6,026 nucleotides of DNA from Desulfobacteraceae bacterium (GTDB lineage: Bacteria > Desulfobacterota > Desulfobacteria > Desulfobacterales > SURF-7): contig JAUXCK010000196.1 of assembly GCA_030618925.1 (NCBI GenBank), positions 1-6,026 on the forward strand, written 5' to 3'. Made by a program: the position numbers and the translations under genes. Position 1 is the stretch's first letter; each line of letters opens with the position of its first letter. Positions 1 through 5,889 of this stretch are shown here, one piece after another. Under the pieces are notes generated by a model. That model did no database searches. It saw nothing but the letters and a program-made list of their open reading frames with translations, and was not told where the DNA came from.

Positions 1-564
1 GACAGGGTTGATTTTAAGGGAAAACGCGTTGAAGCCGGAGAGGAGCTGCTTTATATTGCAATCAACAAGCCCGAGGGGGTTGTCACCAGCTGCAGTCAGA
101 AAAATGAAAAGATCATTCTTGATCTTATAGACTTGAAACAGAGGGTTTATCCGGTGGGACGGCTGGACAAGAATTCAACCGGATTGCTGCTTGTCACAAA
201 TGATGGAGAGTTGCATCAGAGGCTCTCACACCCTTCTTTTAATCATGAAAAGGAATATGATGTCAGTGTGGCACGGCCCATCAGCCATGACGCCCTTCGA
301 CGCCTGGGAAAAGGATTGTCCCTTTCAGGGAAAAAAACACGGCCGGCAGTGGTGAAAAGGATCTCATCCAAACGATTTCGGATCATCTTGAAAGAGGGCA
401 GGAACAGGCAGATTCGCCGCATGGTCGAAAAGGTGGGGAACCGTGTCGTCCGGCTGAAACGGATAAGGGTGTCAAATATAAAACTTGGAAAATTATCAGA
501 GGGAAAGTGGCGTCATTTAACCGGTGCGGAAAAAAAAGGGTTGAAAGAACTGATGGAAAAATAG
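1..564 (+). CDS. rluF: RluF/RsuA-family rRNA pseudouridine synthase, 5' end cut by window
   Basis: This enzyme isomerises a specific uridine of ribosomal RNA to pseudouridine in the cytoplasm. The reading frame is open from base 1, so the visible 187 residues are the C-terminal part. The start and the usual N-terminal S4 RNA-binding domain should lie to the left. Visible in order: the INKPEGVV strand that opens the catalytic domain (residues 21-28), the catalytic loop GRLDKNSTGLLL with the nucleophile Asp56, TNDGEL just after it, HEKEY (82-86), and the EGRNRQIRRM motif (132-141) typical of the RsuA/RluB/RluE/RluF group. HEKEY and the simple G-x-W-x-x-L tail look most like RluF (23S U2604 in E. 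coli). RluB is the main alternative, so the family is sure but the target site is not. No partner gene is visible; the next gene starts 70 bases on and is functionally unrelated. Confidence 0.92.
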   Translation, partial: DRVDFKGKRVEAGEELLYIAINKPEGVVTSCSQKNEKIILDLIDLKQRVYPVGRLDKNSTGLLLVTNDGELHQRLSHPSFNHEKEYDVSVARPISHDALRRLGKGLSLSGKKTRPAVVKRISSKRFRIILKEGRNRQIRRMVEKVGNRVVRLKRIRVSNIKLGKLSEGKWRHLTGAEKKGLKELMEK

Positions 565-634
565 CACTGAAACGCCTGTTTGTTTTACAGGCTCATTTAA
601 AGGCGCAGGCGAATTTAAATTGGGGGGTATATAA

Positions 635-1945
635 ATGGTAAGCTTTGAATCTTTATCTGCCAAAGAGGATAAAATCGGGGTCGTCGGCCTGGGGTATGTG
701 GGCCTTCCCCTGGCCATATATCTGTCCAGGCATTTTGATGTGGTTGGGTTTGATTTGAAATCAGAACGAATTTCTGAGCTGTCATCCGGCCACGACCAGA
801 CCTTAGAGGTTTCAAAAGAGGATCTGAGCCGGGCAGAAATTTTGTTTTCAGATAATCCGGAAGATTTATCCAGATGCAGACTGGTCATCGTGGCAGTGCC
901 GACACCGATTGATGCGTACCGTATTCCGGACCTGAACCCGGTTCGAGGTGCTGCCGGGCTTGTCGGGGGACAAATTATAAAAGGGACCTGTGTTGTTTTT
1001 GAATCCACTGTTTACCCCGGTGTCACAGAGGAGATCTGTGTCCCCATTCTGGAAGAAGCGTCTGGATTAAAATTGGGGGACGGGTTTACCGTGGGGTATT
1101 CCCCGGAACGGATAAATCCCGGGGATAAGGTGCATACCCTCGATAAAATCACCAAAATTGTTTCAGGTTCTGATGAAAAAACAACACAGATGCTTGCCGG
1201 GGTTTATGGGAGAATCATCACGGCCGGCATTCATCAAACCACGTCAATCAGGATTGCGGAAGCGGCAAAGGTGATTGAAAATACCCAGCGGGATTTAAAT
1301 ATCGCTTTGATGAACGAGCTTGCTTTGATTTTTGATCAAATGGAGATCGATACCCTTGAGGTGCTGGAGGCTGCCGGAACCAAGTGGAATTTTCTTCCCT
1401 TCAGACCGGGCCTGGTGGGAGGACATTGTATCGGTGTTGATCCTTACTACCTGACCTTTAAGGCTGAATCAATAGGGTACCATCCGGAGATCATTCTTGC
1501 CGGCCGCCGAATAAATGACAATATGGGAAAATATGTTGCAGAACGGGTGGTTAAGATGCTCATACGTTCCCGGAAACAGGTTTTTAATGCAAAGGTGGCG
1601 ATACTGGGCATCACATTCAAGGAAAATGTTCCGGACATTCGGAATACCAAAGTGATCGACATTATAGATGAATTAAGAGATTATGAAATCGATGTTGTGG
1701 TGAATGACCCCTTTGCGGAACCCGGGGAAACCTTTGAACACCATAAAATAGAGTTGCATGATATTGAATCGATCAAAGGCGTCGATGCCGTGGTTGTCGC
1801 AGTTACCCATCAGCCTTATAAAGAGATGGGCCTTGACGAAATCGCAGGCTTATGCACAAAAGGGACCCCGTTGGTGATCGATATTAAAGGCCTGTTTAGT
1901 AAGGAGGAGGCGGAAAAGAAAAATATAACCTACTGGCGACTCTAA
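635..1945 (+). CDS. tviB: TviB/WbpO-type UDP-N-acetylhexosamine 6-dehydrogenase
   Basis: A 436-residue cytoplasmic nucleotide-sugar dehydrogenase. By family, it oxidises C6 of UDP-GlcNAc or UDP-GalNAc with two NAD+ to give the uronic acid used in capsule or O-antigen synthesis. The NAD-binding motif GLGYVG is at residues 18-23, followed by VPTPID (88-93), ESTVYPGVTEE (123-133) and YSPERINPGDK (155-165). Lys212 and Asn216 lie in the AAKVIENTQRDLN helix. The catalytic cysteine is Cys265 in GGHCIGVDPYYL, and the C-terminal UDP-binding motif GITFKENVPDIRNTK is at 325-339. Motif by motif it follows Salmonella Vi-antigen TviB, and the length is normal. UDP-glucose dehydrogenase is less likely. GlcNAc and GalNAc specificity cannot be told apart here. 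The ATG has a G-rich ribosome-binding site (622-627) seven bases upstream. It stands alone, with no glycosyltransferase or epimerase beside it in the window, and a terminator follows. Confidence 0.93.
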   Translation: MVSFESLSAKEDKIGVVGLGYVGLPLAIYLSRHFDVVGFDLKSERISELSSGHDQTLEVSKEDLSRAEILFSDNPEDLSRCRLVIVAVPTPIDAYRIPDLNPVRGAAGLVGGQIIKGTCVVFESTVYPGVTEEICVPILEEASGLKLGDGFTVGYSPERINPGDKVHTLDKITKIVSGSDEKTTQMLAGVYGRIITAGIHQTTSIRIAEAAKVIENTQRDLNIALMNELALIFDQMEIDTLEVLEAAGTKWNFLPFRPGLVGGHCIGVDPYYLTFKAESIGYHPEIILAGRRINDNMGKYVAERVVKMLIRSRKQVFNAKVAILGITFKENVPDIRNTKVIDIIDELRDYEIDVVVNDPFAEPGETFEHHKIELHDIESIKGVDAVVVAVTHQPYKEMGLDEIAGLCTKGTPLVIDIKGLFSKEEAEKKNITYWRL

Positions 1946-1951
1946 ACGCGT

Positions 1952-1984
1952 GCCCGGCACCCCGGAGCATCAGGCGGGCTTTTT
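1952..1984 (+). terminator. Intrinsic terminator of the dehydrogenase gene
   Basis: GCCCG (1952-1956) pairs with CGGGC (1975-1979) and is followed at once by TTTTT (1980-1984), seven bases after the dehydrogenase stop codon. The stem is only five G-C pairs with an 18-base loop, so strength is uncertain. Read leftward, the hairpin is not followed by a T run, so it should stop rightward transcription only. Its right half lies inside the last codons of the convergent response regulator. Confidence 0.6.
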
Positions 1985-3343
1985 ACTTTTTGACCGTATC
2001 TCGGATATGTCGATCTCGAATTTTTTTACCTTGTAATGGATTGCCCTGCGGCTGATACCGAGTAATTCAGCGGCATTTTTCTGAACACCTTCTGTTTGCT
2101 GCAACGCGCGGACGATGGCATTGCGCTCACTCTCCTCCAGCGAAAAGGAATCGGTTTCAGGAGAAGGGTGTCCGAAAAGATCCGGCAGCCCGGCCAGGCC
2201 GAGATCTTCCGGAAGCAGGATATTATTCTGACAGAGGACAATACCGGCCTCGATCGCATTTTTCAGCTCCCGCACATTCCCCGGCCAGGGGTATCTGCAC
2301 AGCCATTCAATCGTCTCATCAGGCAGCTGTGTGGGCGGAAATTCATTCTGTTTGCAAAAGGATTCCACAAAATTATGTGCCAATTGAGGGATGTCTTCCT
2401 TTCTTTCCCTAAGGGGGGGGATTCGCAGTGTGACAACACGGATTCTGTAGTAAAGATCTTCACGGAACTGACCTGAACTAATATCTTCAAGCAGATCTGC
2501 ATGCGTTGCGGCAATGACTCTGCAGTCAACCGGTATTTCCTGCAGATTTCCGATTCTTCTTATTGTCCGGCCTTCCAGAAAACGGAGCAGGCGAACTTGC
2601 ATTTCAGCGGAAATATTTCCGATTTCATCCAGAAAAAGCGTGCCATGATCCGCCTCTTCGATTAATCCTTTTTTGTCACGGATGGCATGTGTAAATGCGC
2701 CTTTAACATGCCCGAAAAGTTCGCTTTCAAGAAGACCGGCAGGTGTTGAACCGCAATCAACGACAACAAAATGGTTGTCGCGCCGGGAACTCTTTTGATG
2801 AATATGCTTTGCCGCATATTCTTTGCCGGACCCGCTTTCACCCAGAATCAATACATTGACGTTGCTTCCGGCAACCTTGTCAATGAGTTTATGAAGCTCC
2901 TGCATGGCAGGACTTTTATTCGTCTCCTTTTCCAGATCGTCTGAAAGGCCGGAATCTATTGCAGGATGATGGGGTGACTCGGTCAGGATTTGACGAAGCT
3001 TTTTGAGCAGTTCCTGCCCGCCAAAAGGTTTTGCAATATAGTCCACCGCACCGGCTTTAACCGCGCTCACAGCATCGGGAATCGTACCATAAGCGGTCAA
3101 AAAAATGACCGGCAGTTCCGGGAACAGATCCCGCACTTCATGGAAAAGATCCATGCCGCTCATGCCCGGCATTTTCATATCGGAGATCAACAGGTCAATA
3201 GATTGTGATTTGAGGAGGTCCATCGCCTGCCGGCCGTCAACAGCCTTGAAGACGCGAAACCCGTTTGACAAAAGACGGGCCTCCAGGACTTCCAGGACAT
3301 TCAGATCATCATCAACAATCATAACAGTTTGTAAAGAACTCAA
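1970..3343 (-). CDS. glrR: GlrR/QseF-like sigma-54-dependent response regulator
   Basis: A 457-residue NtrC-family transcription activator. The receiver domain (about 1-120) has the acidic cluster Asp11-13, phospho-acceptor Asp55, Thr83 and Lys105. The AAA+ domain (about 140-375) has Walker A GESGSGKE (168-175), Walker B GTLFLDEIG (234-242) and FREDLYYRI (293-301). A Fis-type helix-turn-helix lies at about 421-441. The sigma-54 contact loop reads GAFTHA (215-220) instead of GAFTGA. The His219 codon is clear at 2687-2689. By family, phosphorylation by the cognate kinase drives oligomerisation and ATP-dependent opening of sigma-54 promoters. The receiver segment GTIPDAVSAVKAG resembles E. coli GlrR, and the gene follows a kinase and a QseG-like lipoprotein. 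The start is TTG, backed by GAGG eight bases upstream. The in-frame ATG at 3322 has no ribosome-binding site. The orthology call rests on synteny plus similarity. Confidence 0.93.
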   Translation of the reverse strand: MSSLQTVMIVDDDLNVLEVLEARLLSNGFRVFKAVDGRQAMDLLKSQSIDLLISDMKMPGMSGMDLFHEVRDLFPELPVIFLTAYGTIPDAVSAVKAGAVDYIAKPFGGQELLKKLRQILTESPHHPAIDSGLSDDLEKETNKSPAMQELHKLIDKVAGSNVNVLILGESGSGKEYAAKHIHQKSSRRDNHFVVVDCGSTPAGLLESELFGHVKGAFTHAIRDKKGLIEEADHGTLFLDEIGNISAEMQVRLLRFLEGRTIRRIGNLQEIPVDCRVIAATHADLLEDISSGQFREDLYYRIRVVTLRIPPLRERKEDIPQLAHNFVESFCKQNEFPPTQLPDETIEWLCRYPWPGNVRELKNAIEAGIVLCQNNILLPEDLGLAGLPDLFGHPSPETDSFSLEESERNAIVRALQQTEGVQKNAAELLGISRRAIHYKVKKFEIDISEIRSKSKKPA

Positions 3344-3351
3344 AATACTTA

Positions 3352-3355
3352 CCTC
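3352..3355 (-). promoter_or_regulatory. Ribosome-binding site fixing the TTG start of the response regulator
   Basis: On the minus strand GAGG stands eight bases before TTG at 3343. The next in-frame candidate, ATG at 3320-3322, has no purine-rich match upstream. An in-frame TAA lies a short way upstream, at about 3377-3379. TTG is therefore the best-supported start, which suggests modest translation of the regulator. Confidence 0.55.
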
Positions 3356-3434
3356 GTAAGAAATAAAAACAAGCTTTTATCGCATCAAGCGTGAAACTTG
3401 CTGTCAGAACATCAGGGAAAGAGACGATAATATA

Positions 3435-3451
3435 CCACTGTAAACAGGTGG
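3435..3451 (-). other. Short hairpin between lipoprotein and regulator genes
   Basis: CCAC and GTGG arms, extended by a TG/CA pair step across one bulged G, close a small A/T loop in the 114-base gap. It begins six bases after the lipoprotein stop codon on the leftward transcript. What follows is TATATTATC, not a T run, so it is not a convincing terminator. It could protect an mRNA 3' end or lower expression of the regulator. The rest of the gap is A/T-rich, with no clear promoter that I could defend. Confidence 0.25.
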
Positions 3452-3457
3452 CTCGAA

Positions 3458-4084
3458 TTATGGGGATGCTATTTCTTTCTTTTTTTCCTGAATTTTCTGG
3501 TCAATCGCTTCAAGTGAGCTGATCTGTTGTTTTAATGTTTGTTTTTCTTTTTCCACCGCTTTTAATTGAGTCTCGAGCTGGAGGATTTTGCTTTCCTTGG
3601 TTTCCAGCGTCTTAAGGGTCACTTTATTTTTACTGGTATTAGAACGCTTTTTTACGCCTTCTTCAGTAATCCCGGGAAGGGCCTTGCGCAACAGAATCGG
3701 TTTCAACATTCTGGGATCTTCATCTTCAGTGACCGGTGGAACAAGCTGACTCCAGACATCCCATAGAATAATAGATTCATTGAGGTCATTTACGGTTTCA
3801 GCCAGGATTAATTTCGTACAGGCCAGCCCGTAAAGCGCTTTCCGACGAATTTTCTCATTTTCTGAAAGCCGGCTCAGCGTACTGTAAATTTCAAGCGCTT
3901 TTTGATAGTCTTTGTTCTTAAACGCCTCATCCCCCCTGTTCAGGCTTAATGCATCCGCATCAGGCGGGTCGGTGAGCCTGTTTTGGATGGCGCTGCATCC
4001 GGTGAGAATGAGAAGCAGGAAAAAAAATATCAGTATTGCCCCAAAAATATTTTTCATTTGATTCGTCTTTTTAGACACACACAT
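3458..4084 (-). CDS. qseG: QseG-like outer-membrane lipoprotein with TPR-like and coiled-coil parts
   Basis: A 208-residue predicted lipoprotein. A hydrophobic signal segment (about 13-27) ends in the lipobox LTGC with Cys30. Ser at +2 predicts sorting to the outer membrane. Residues about 47-115 form a TPR-like helical pair (GDEAFKNKDYQKALEIY), then a Pro- and acid-rich linker. Residues about 155-204 form a Lys/Glu/Gln-rich coiled coil ending in SSLEAIDQKIQEKKKE. That end resembles the C terminus of E. coli QseG (LENLTDIERQLSTRK). It lies between a GlrK-like kinase and a GlrR-like regulator, as qseG does in E. coli, where QseG binds the periplasmic part of the kinase and is needed for its activity. 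Overall sequence is poorly conserved, so the name rests on position, lipobox and C-terminal motif. An in-frame ATG at 4057 gives a more typical signal peptide (Cys21). Neither start has a strong ribosome-binding site. Confidence 0.85.
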   Translation of the reverse strand: MCVSKKTNQMKNIFGAILIFFFLLLILTGCSAIQNRLTDPPDADALSLNRGDEAFKNKDYQKALEIYSTLSRLSENEKIRRKALYGLACTKLILAETVNDLNESIILWDVWSQLVPPVTEDEDPRMLKPILLRKALPGITEEGVKKRSNTSKNKVTLKTLETKESKILQLETQLKAVEKEKQTLKQQISSLEAIDQKIQEKKKEIASP

Positions 4085-4126
4085 TTTTTGTTAACCCGAT
4101 TTGACAAAGAGAAAGCCTGGATGACG

Positions 4127-4219
4127 TTATGTCCGCTCAAAATTTTGATAACAAAGAGTGTAACACGTTTCCATAGCAATGTTCAAAGCATTGATGCGAT
4201 CATCAATAATACGGGCCAA
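4127..4219 (-). CDS. Possible 30-residue small ORF upstream of the lipoprotein gene
   Basis: In the 187-base gap between kinase and lipoprotein genes, a TTG at 4219 follows GGAG with a seven-base spacer. It opens a frame ending in TAA at 4127. The peptide starts MARIIDDRINALNIAMETC and ends in YQNFERT. It has no membrane segment and no family I recognise. Against it: it is short, uses a rare start, and overlaps a candidate promoter and a dyad that would explain the same bases. It is listed because its ribosome-binding site is better than that of the lipoprotein gene downstream. Confidence 0.2.
   Translation of the reverse strand: MARIIDDRINALNIAMETCYTLCYQNFERT
4157..4186 (-). promoter_or_regulatory. 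Candidate sigma-70-type promoter for lipoprotein and regulator genes
   Basis: On the minus strand TTGAAC (4181-4186) and TACACT (4157-4162) are 18 bases apart. TG stands one base before the -10 box, as in extended -10 promoters. Transcription would begin near 4150 and leave a leader of about 65 bases before the lipoprotein start. Each box matches four of six consensus bases, so this is a prediction only. It fits the unusually wide gap after the kinase gene. Confidence 0.35.
4190..4207. repeat. Perfect inverted repeat just upstream of the candidate promoter
   Basis: ATTGATG and CATCAAT are perfect seven-base arms around a four-base centre (CGAT). The repeat ends four bases before the candidate -35 box, where an activator would sit. 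A second, weaker repeat, CAATG-N7-CATTG (4177-4193), overlaps the -35 box itself. As RNA the first repeat would be a tetraloop hairpin inside the possible small ORF. The role is unknown. Confidence 0.4.
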
Positions 4220-4271
4220 CCCCTTTCTCCTTTAAAGTTTGAAACCACCCGCCCCAGGTGCGGCAGATCCG

Positions 4272-5720
4272 TTACTTGCCGCCGGTTGCAGGGAGTTGGA
4301 AGTAAAAAGTGCTGCCTTTACCAACCTTACTGTCCACATGAATTTCTCCTCCGTGCGCTTTAACAATATGGTTTGATATATTAAGGCCCAGTCCAACCCC
4401 ATCCACATGGTCCCGGGTCCCCTTGGCTTGATAATATTTATTGAAAATCAATACCTGTTCTTCTTTGGGAATACCCGGCCCGCTGTCAGTGACTGAGAAT
4501 ATCAGGTCTTTACGGTTTTTAGCCAAATTCACGGCAACATCGATTCTGCTCCCCTGGGCCGAGAACTTGATGGCATTGTCCAGGAGGTTAAGAAATACCC
4601 GCTGCAAATGCTCTGGATCTCCTGTGATATTCGGCACATTTGGGGGTATTTGAACAGTGATGCTGATGTCTTTGGCCTCAGCCACATGGCTGAGATGCCT
4701 GATGCATCCAGATACAAAAGAAGATGTATCAATGAGACGTTTTTGAATTTGAAGAGAGCCGGACTCGAGTCGTGAAACCTGCATTAAGTGATTTAAGAGA
4801 TTACAGATTCTTCCAATTTCCATACTGGCAATTTCAAGAAATTTTCTTTGGCGCTCATTGATGGCACCCATCACTTCTTCCACAAGCATATTTACGGATT
4901 CACGAATTGAAGTCAAGGGCGTTCTGATCTCATGACTCAACATGGATATAAAATCTGAACGCATTTGCTCTTCCTCCTTGAGCTGGGTTGCCATCTCATT
5001 GAATGCACGGGCCAGTTCCCCAAATTCATCCTGTGAACGAATACGGAGGGGTGTGTTAAACTGATCTTTTGATATGGAGTGGATCCCTTTTAGCAAATCT
5101 TTGAGGGGGCGGACCATGGAATTTGATAGAAAGAGGATGCCAAGCAGGCCGATCAGCCCGGAGAGCCCAAGGCCCACCAGGCCGTTTCGGGCTGATTTCT
5201 GTCCGTGGCGGTTGAGTTCCCGTGTTGCAGCTTCAATCCTTTCTTCATTTTTTGTTCTGGTCCTGGATATTTTGTCTATCCAGTTGTTAATCACCTTTTC
5301 CGGAATCCACTGCTCTGCGATGGTGATGTCTTCCCCCGGTTTTCCGGGGTCAAAGGCGTAATGCCGGTAGCTGTTGTCAATCTCCCGCCATTCACTGCTT
5401 GCATCTGAATCTGAAGGGGTGATTTCCAGGATTTTATTTAGATTGGATGTAAACTCCTCCTGGGCAGCCATGAAATTTTGGATATAAATATCTTTTTTTA
5501 ACAGATGATATTTTTTTTCGTTCTCCTCCATACTGAGCAGGTTTTCAATCATCTTTTTTGAGATCGAAGAGATCTCGAAGTTATTGCTGACAATATTCTC
5601 TGTAATTTTTACAATTTGTTGAATATTAATAAAAAGGATTAAAATCGTCCCGTAAAATATTAATACAAAAGTAGATAGCCAGACCAGCAGTCTGCCTGTA
5701 ATGCCGAGTTTGAGTGCCAT
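4272..5720 (-). CDS. glrK: GlrK/QseE-like membrane sensor histidine kinase
   Basis: A 482-residue inner-membrane kinase expected to phosphorylate the regulator encoded two genes downstream. Membrane segments lie at about 11-33 and 180-198, flanking a periplasmic domain of roughly 145 residues. A HAMP linker (about 199-250) leads to the dimerisation helix with phospho-acceptor His263 in SHEIRTPL. The ATP-binding domain has the N box (Asn378 and Asn382 in NLLDNAIKFS), DSGPGIP (412-418) and GVGLGL (441-446). All catalytic motifs are intact. The segment after His263 (TSIRESVNMLVEEVMGAI) and the periplasmic MEENEKKYHLLKKD stretch both echo E. coli GlrK, which separates it from generic kinases. ATG at 5720 is chosen because AGG stands seven bases upstream. 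The longer TTG start at 5756 has no ribosome-binding site and would add 12 polar residues before the first membrane segment. Signal unknown. Confidence 0.93.
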   Translation of the reverse strand: MALKLGITGRLLVWLSTFVLIFYGTILILFINIQQIVKITENIVSNNFEISSISKKMIENLLSMEENEKKYHLLKKDIYIQNFMAAQEEFTSNLNKILEITPSDSDASSEWREIDNSYRHYAFDPGKPGEDITIAEQWIPEKVINNWIDKISRTRTKNEERIEAATRELNRHGQKSARNGLVGLGLSGLIGLLGILFLSNSMVRPLKDLLKGIHSISKDQFNTPLRIRSQDEFGELARAFNEMATQLKEEEQMRSDFISMLSHEIRTPLTSIRESVNMLVEEVMGAINERQRKFLEIASMEIGRICNLLNHLMQVSRLESGSLQIQKRLIDTSSFVSGCIRHLSHVAEAKDISITVQIPPNVPNITGDPEHLQRVFLNLLDNAIKFSAQGSRIDVAVNLAKNRKDLIFSVTDSGPGIPKEEQVLIFNKYYQAKGTRDHVDGVGLGLNISNHIVKAHGGEIHVDSKVGKGSTFYFQLPATGGK

Positions 5721-5727
5721 TTTTTTG

Positions 5728-5730
5728 CCT
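5728..5730 (-). promoter_or_regulatory. Ribosome-binding site selecting the ATG start of the kinase
   Basis: On the minus strand ACAGG is followed by seven bases (C plus six A) and then ATG at 5720. The alternative TTG at 5756 has its nearest AGG 19 bases upstream, too far to help. This places the mature start directly before the first membrane helix. Confidence 0.5.
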
Positions 5731-5772
5731 GTTTTCAGCGATCGGTTACTGAGCAAAATTATTAGATCATGC

Positions 5773-5786
5773 GCCTAAAATTAGGC
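5773..5786. repeat. Short palindrome in the kinase leader
   Basis: GCCTAAAATTAGGC is an inverted repeat with six-base arms around two bases, about 55 bases before the kinase start. It could be an operator or, in RNA, a five-pair hairpin with a four-base loop. It lies among other GGCC-rich bases (5784-5803) that can pair in more than one way. No function can be assigned from sequence alone. Confidence 0.3.
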
Positions 5787-5809
5787 CGGCCCCACATAAA
5801 GGCCACCGT

Positions 5810-5836
5810 ATTCTATTCTACCGATGAATACTTCAA
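5810..5836 (-). promoter_or_regulatory. Weak candidate promoter for the kinase operon
   Basis: On the minus strand TTGAAG (5831-5836) is 15 bases before TAGAAT (5810-5815). An overlapping copy of TAGAAT sits at 5815-5820. The -10 match is five of six, but the 15-base spacing is short. It lies just downstream of a strong terminator, where an operon needs its own promoter. No sigma-54 site (GG-N10-GC) was found in this leader. Confidence 0.25.
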
Positions 5837-5854
5837 TCCACGCAAAACAACAAT

Positions 5855-5889
5855 AAAAAAAGCAGCCCCGAATTTCCCGGCGGGGGGCT
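5855..5889 (-). terminator. Strong leftward intrinsic terminator upstream of the kinase gene
   Basis: On the minus strand AGCCCC (5884-5889) pairs with GGGGCT (5864-5869). After GC comes a run of seven T (5855-5861). The loop is 14 bases, and a shifted pairing of CCCCG with CGGGG is also possible. There is no T run on the other side, so it acts on leftward transcripts. It means that a transcript enters from the right and ends here, 135 bases before the kinase start. Confidence 0.8.

Noticed and set aside
133..135. TTG as the start of the pseudouridine synthase
   Set aside because: The frame is open to the left edge and already encodes the conserved INKPEG motif upstream, so the true start is outside the window.
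574..592. Hairpin GCCTGT/ACAGGC after the pseudouridine synthase gene, as a terminator
   Set aside because: A perfect six-base stem, but followed by TCATTTAA with no T run; too weak to call a terminator.
517..1008. Long antisense frame over the dehydrogenase start, and similar frames at 2096-2476, 2990-3208 and 5074-5361
   Set aside because: Each lies opposite a gene with clear family motifs, and their translations look like no protein; they are shadows.
4202..4218. TGGCCC...TTGAT on the minus strand as a sigma-54 promoter
   Set aside because: The -12 element lacks the needed GC and the spacing is one base too long.
4249..4263. CCGC/GCGG hairpin after the kinase stop codon as a terminator
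   Set aside because: Only four base pairs and no T run downstream on either strand.
5721..5756. TTG at 5756 as the kinase start
   Set aside because: No ribosome-binding site; ATG at 5720 has one and starts just before the first membrane helix.
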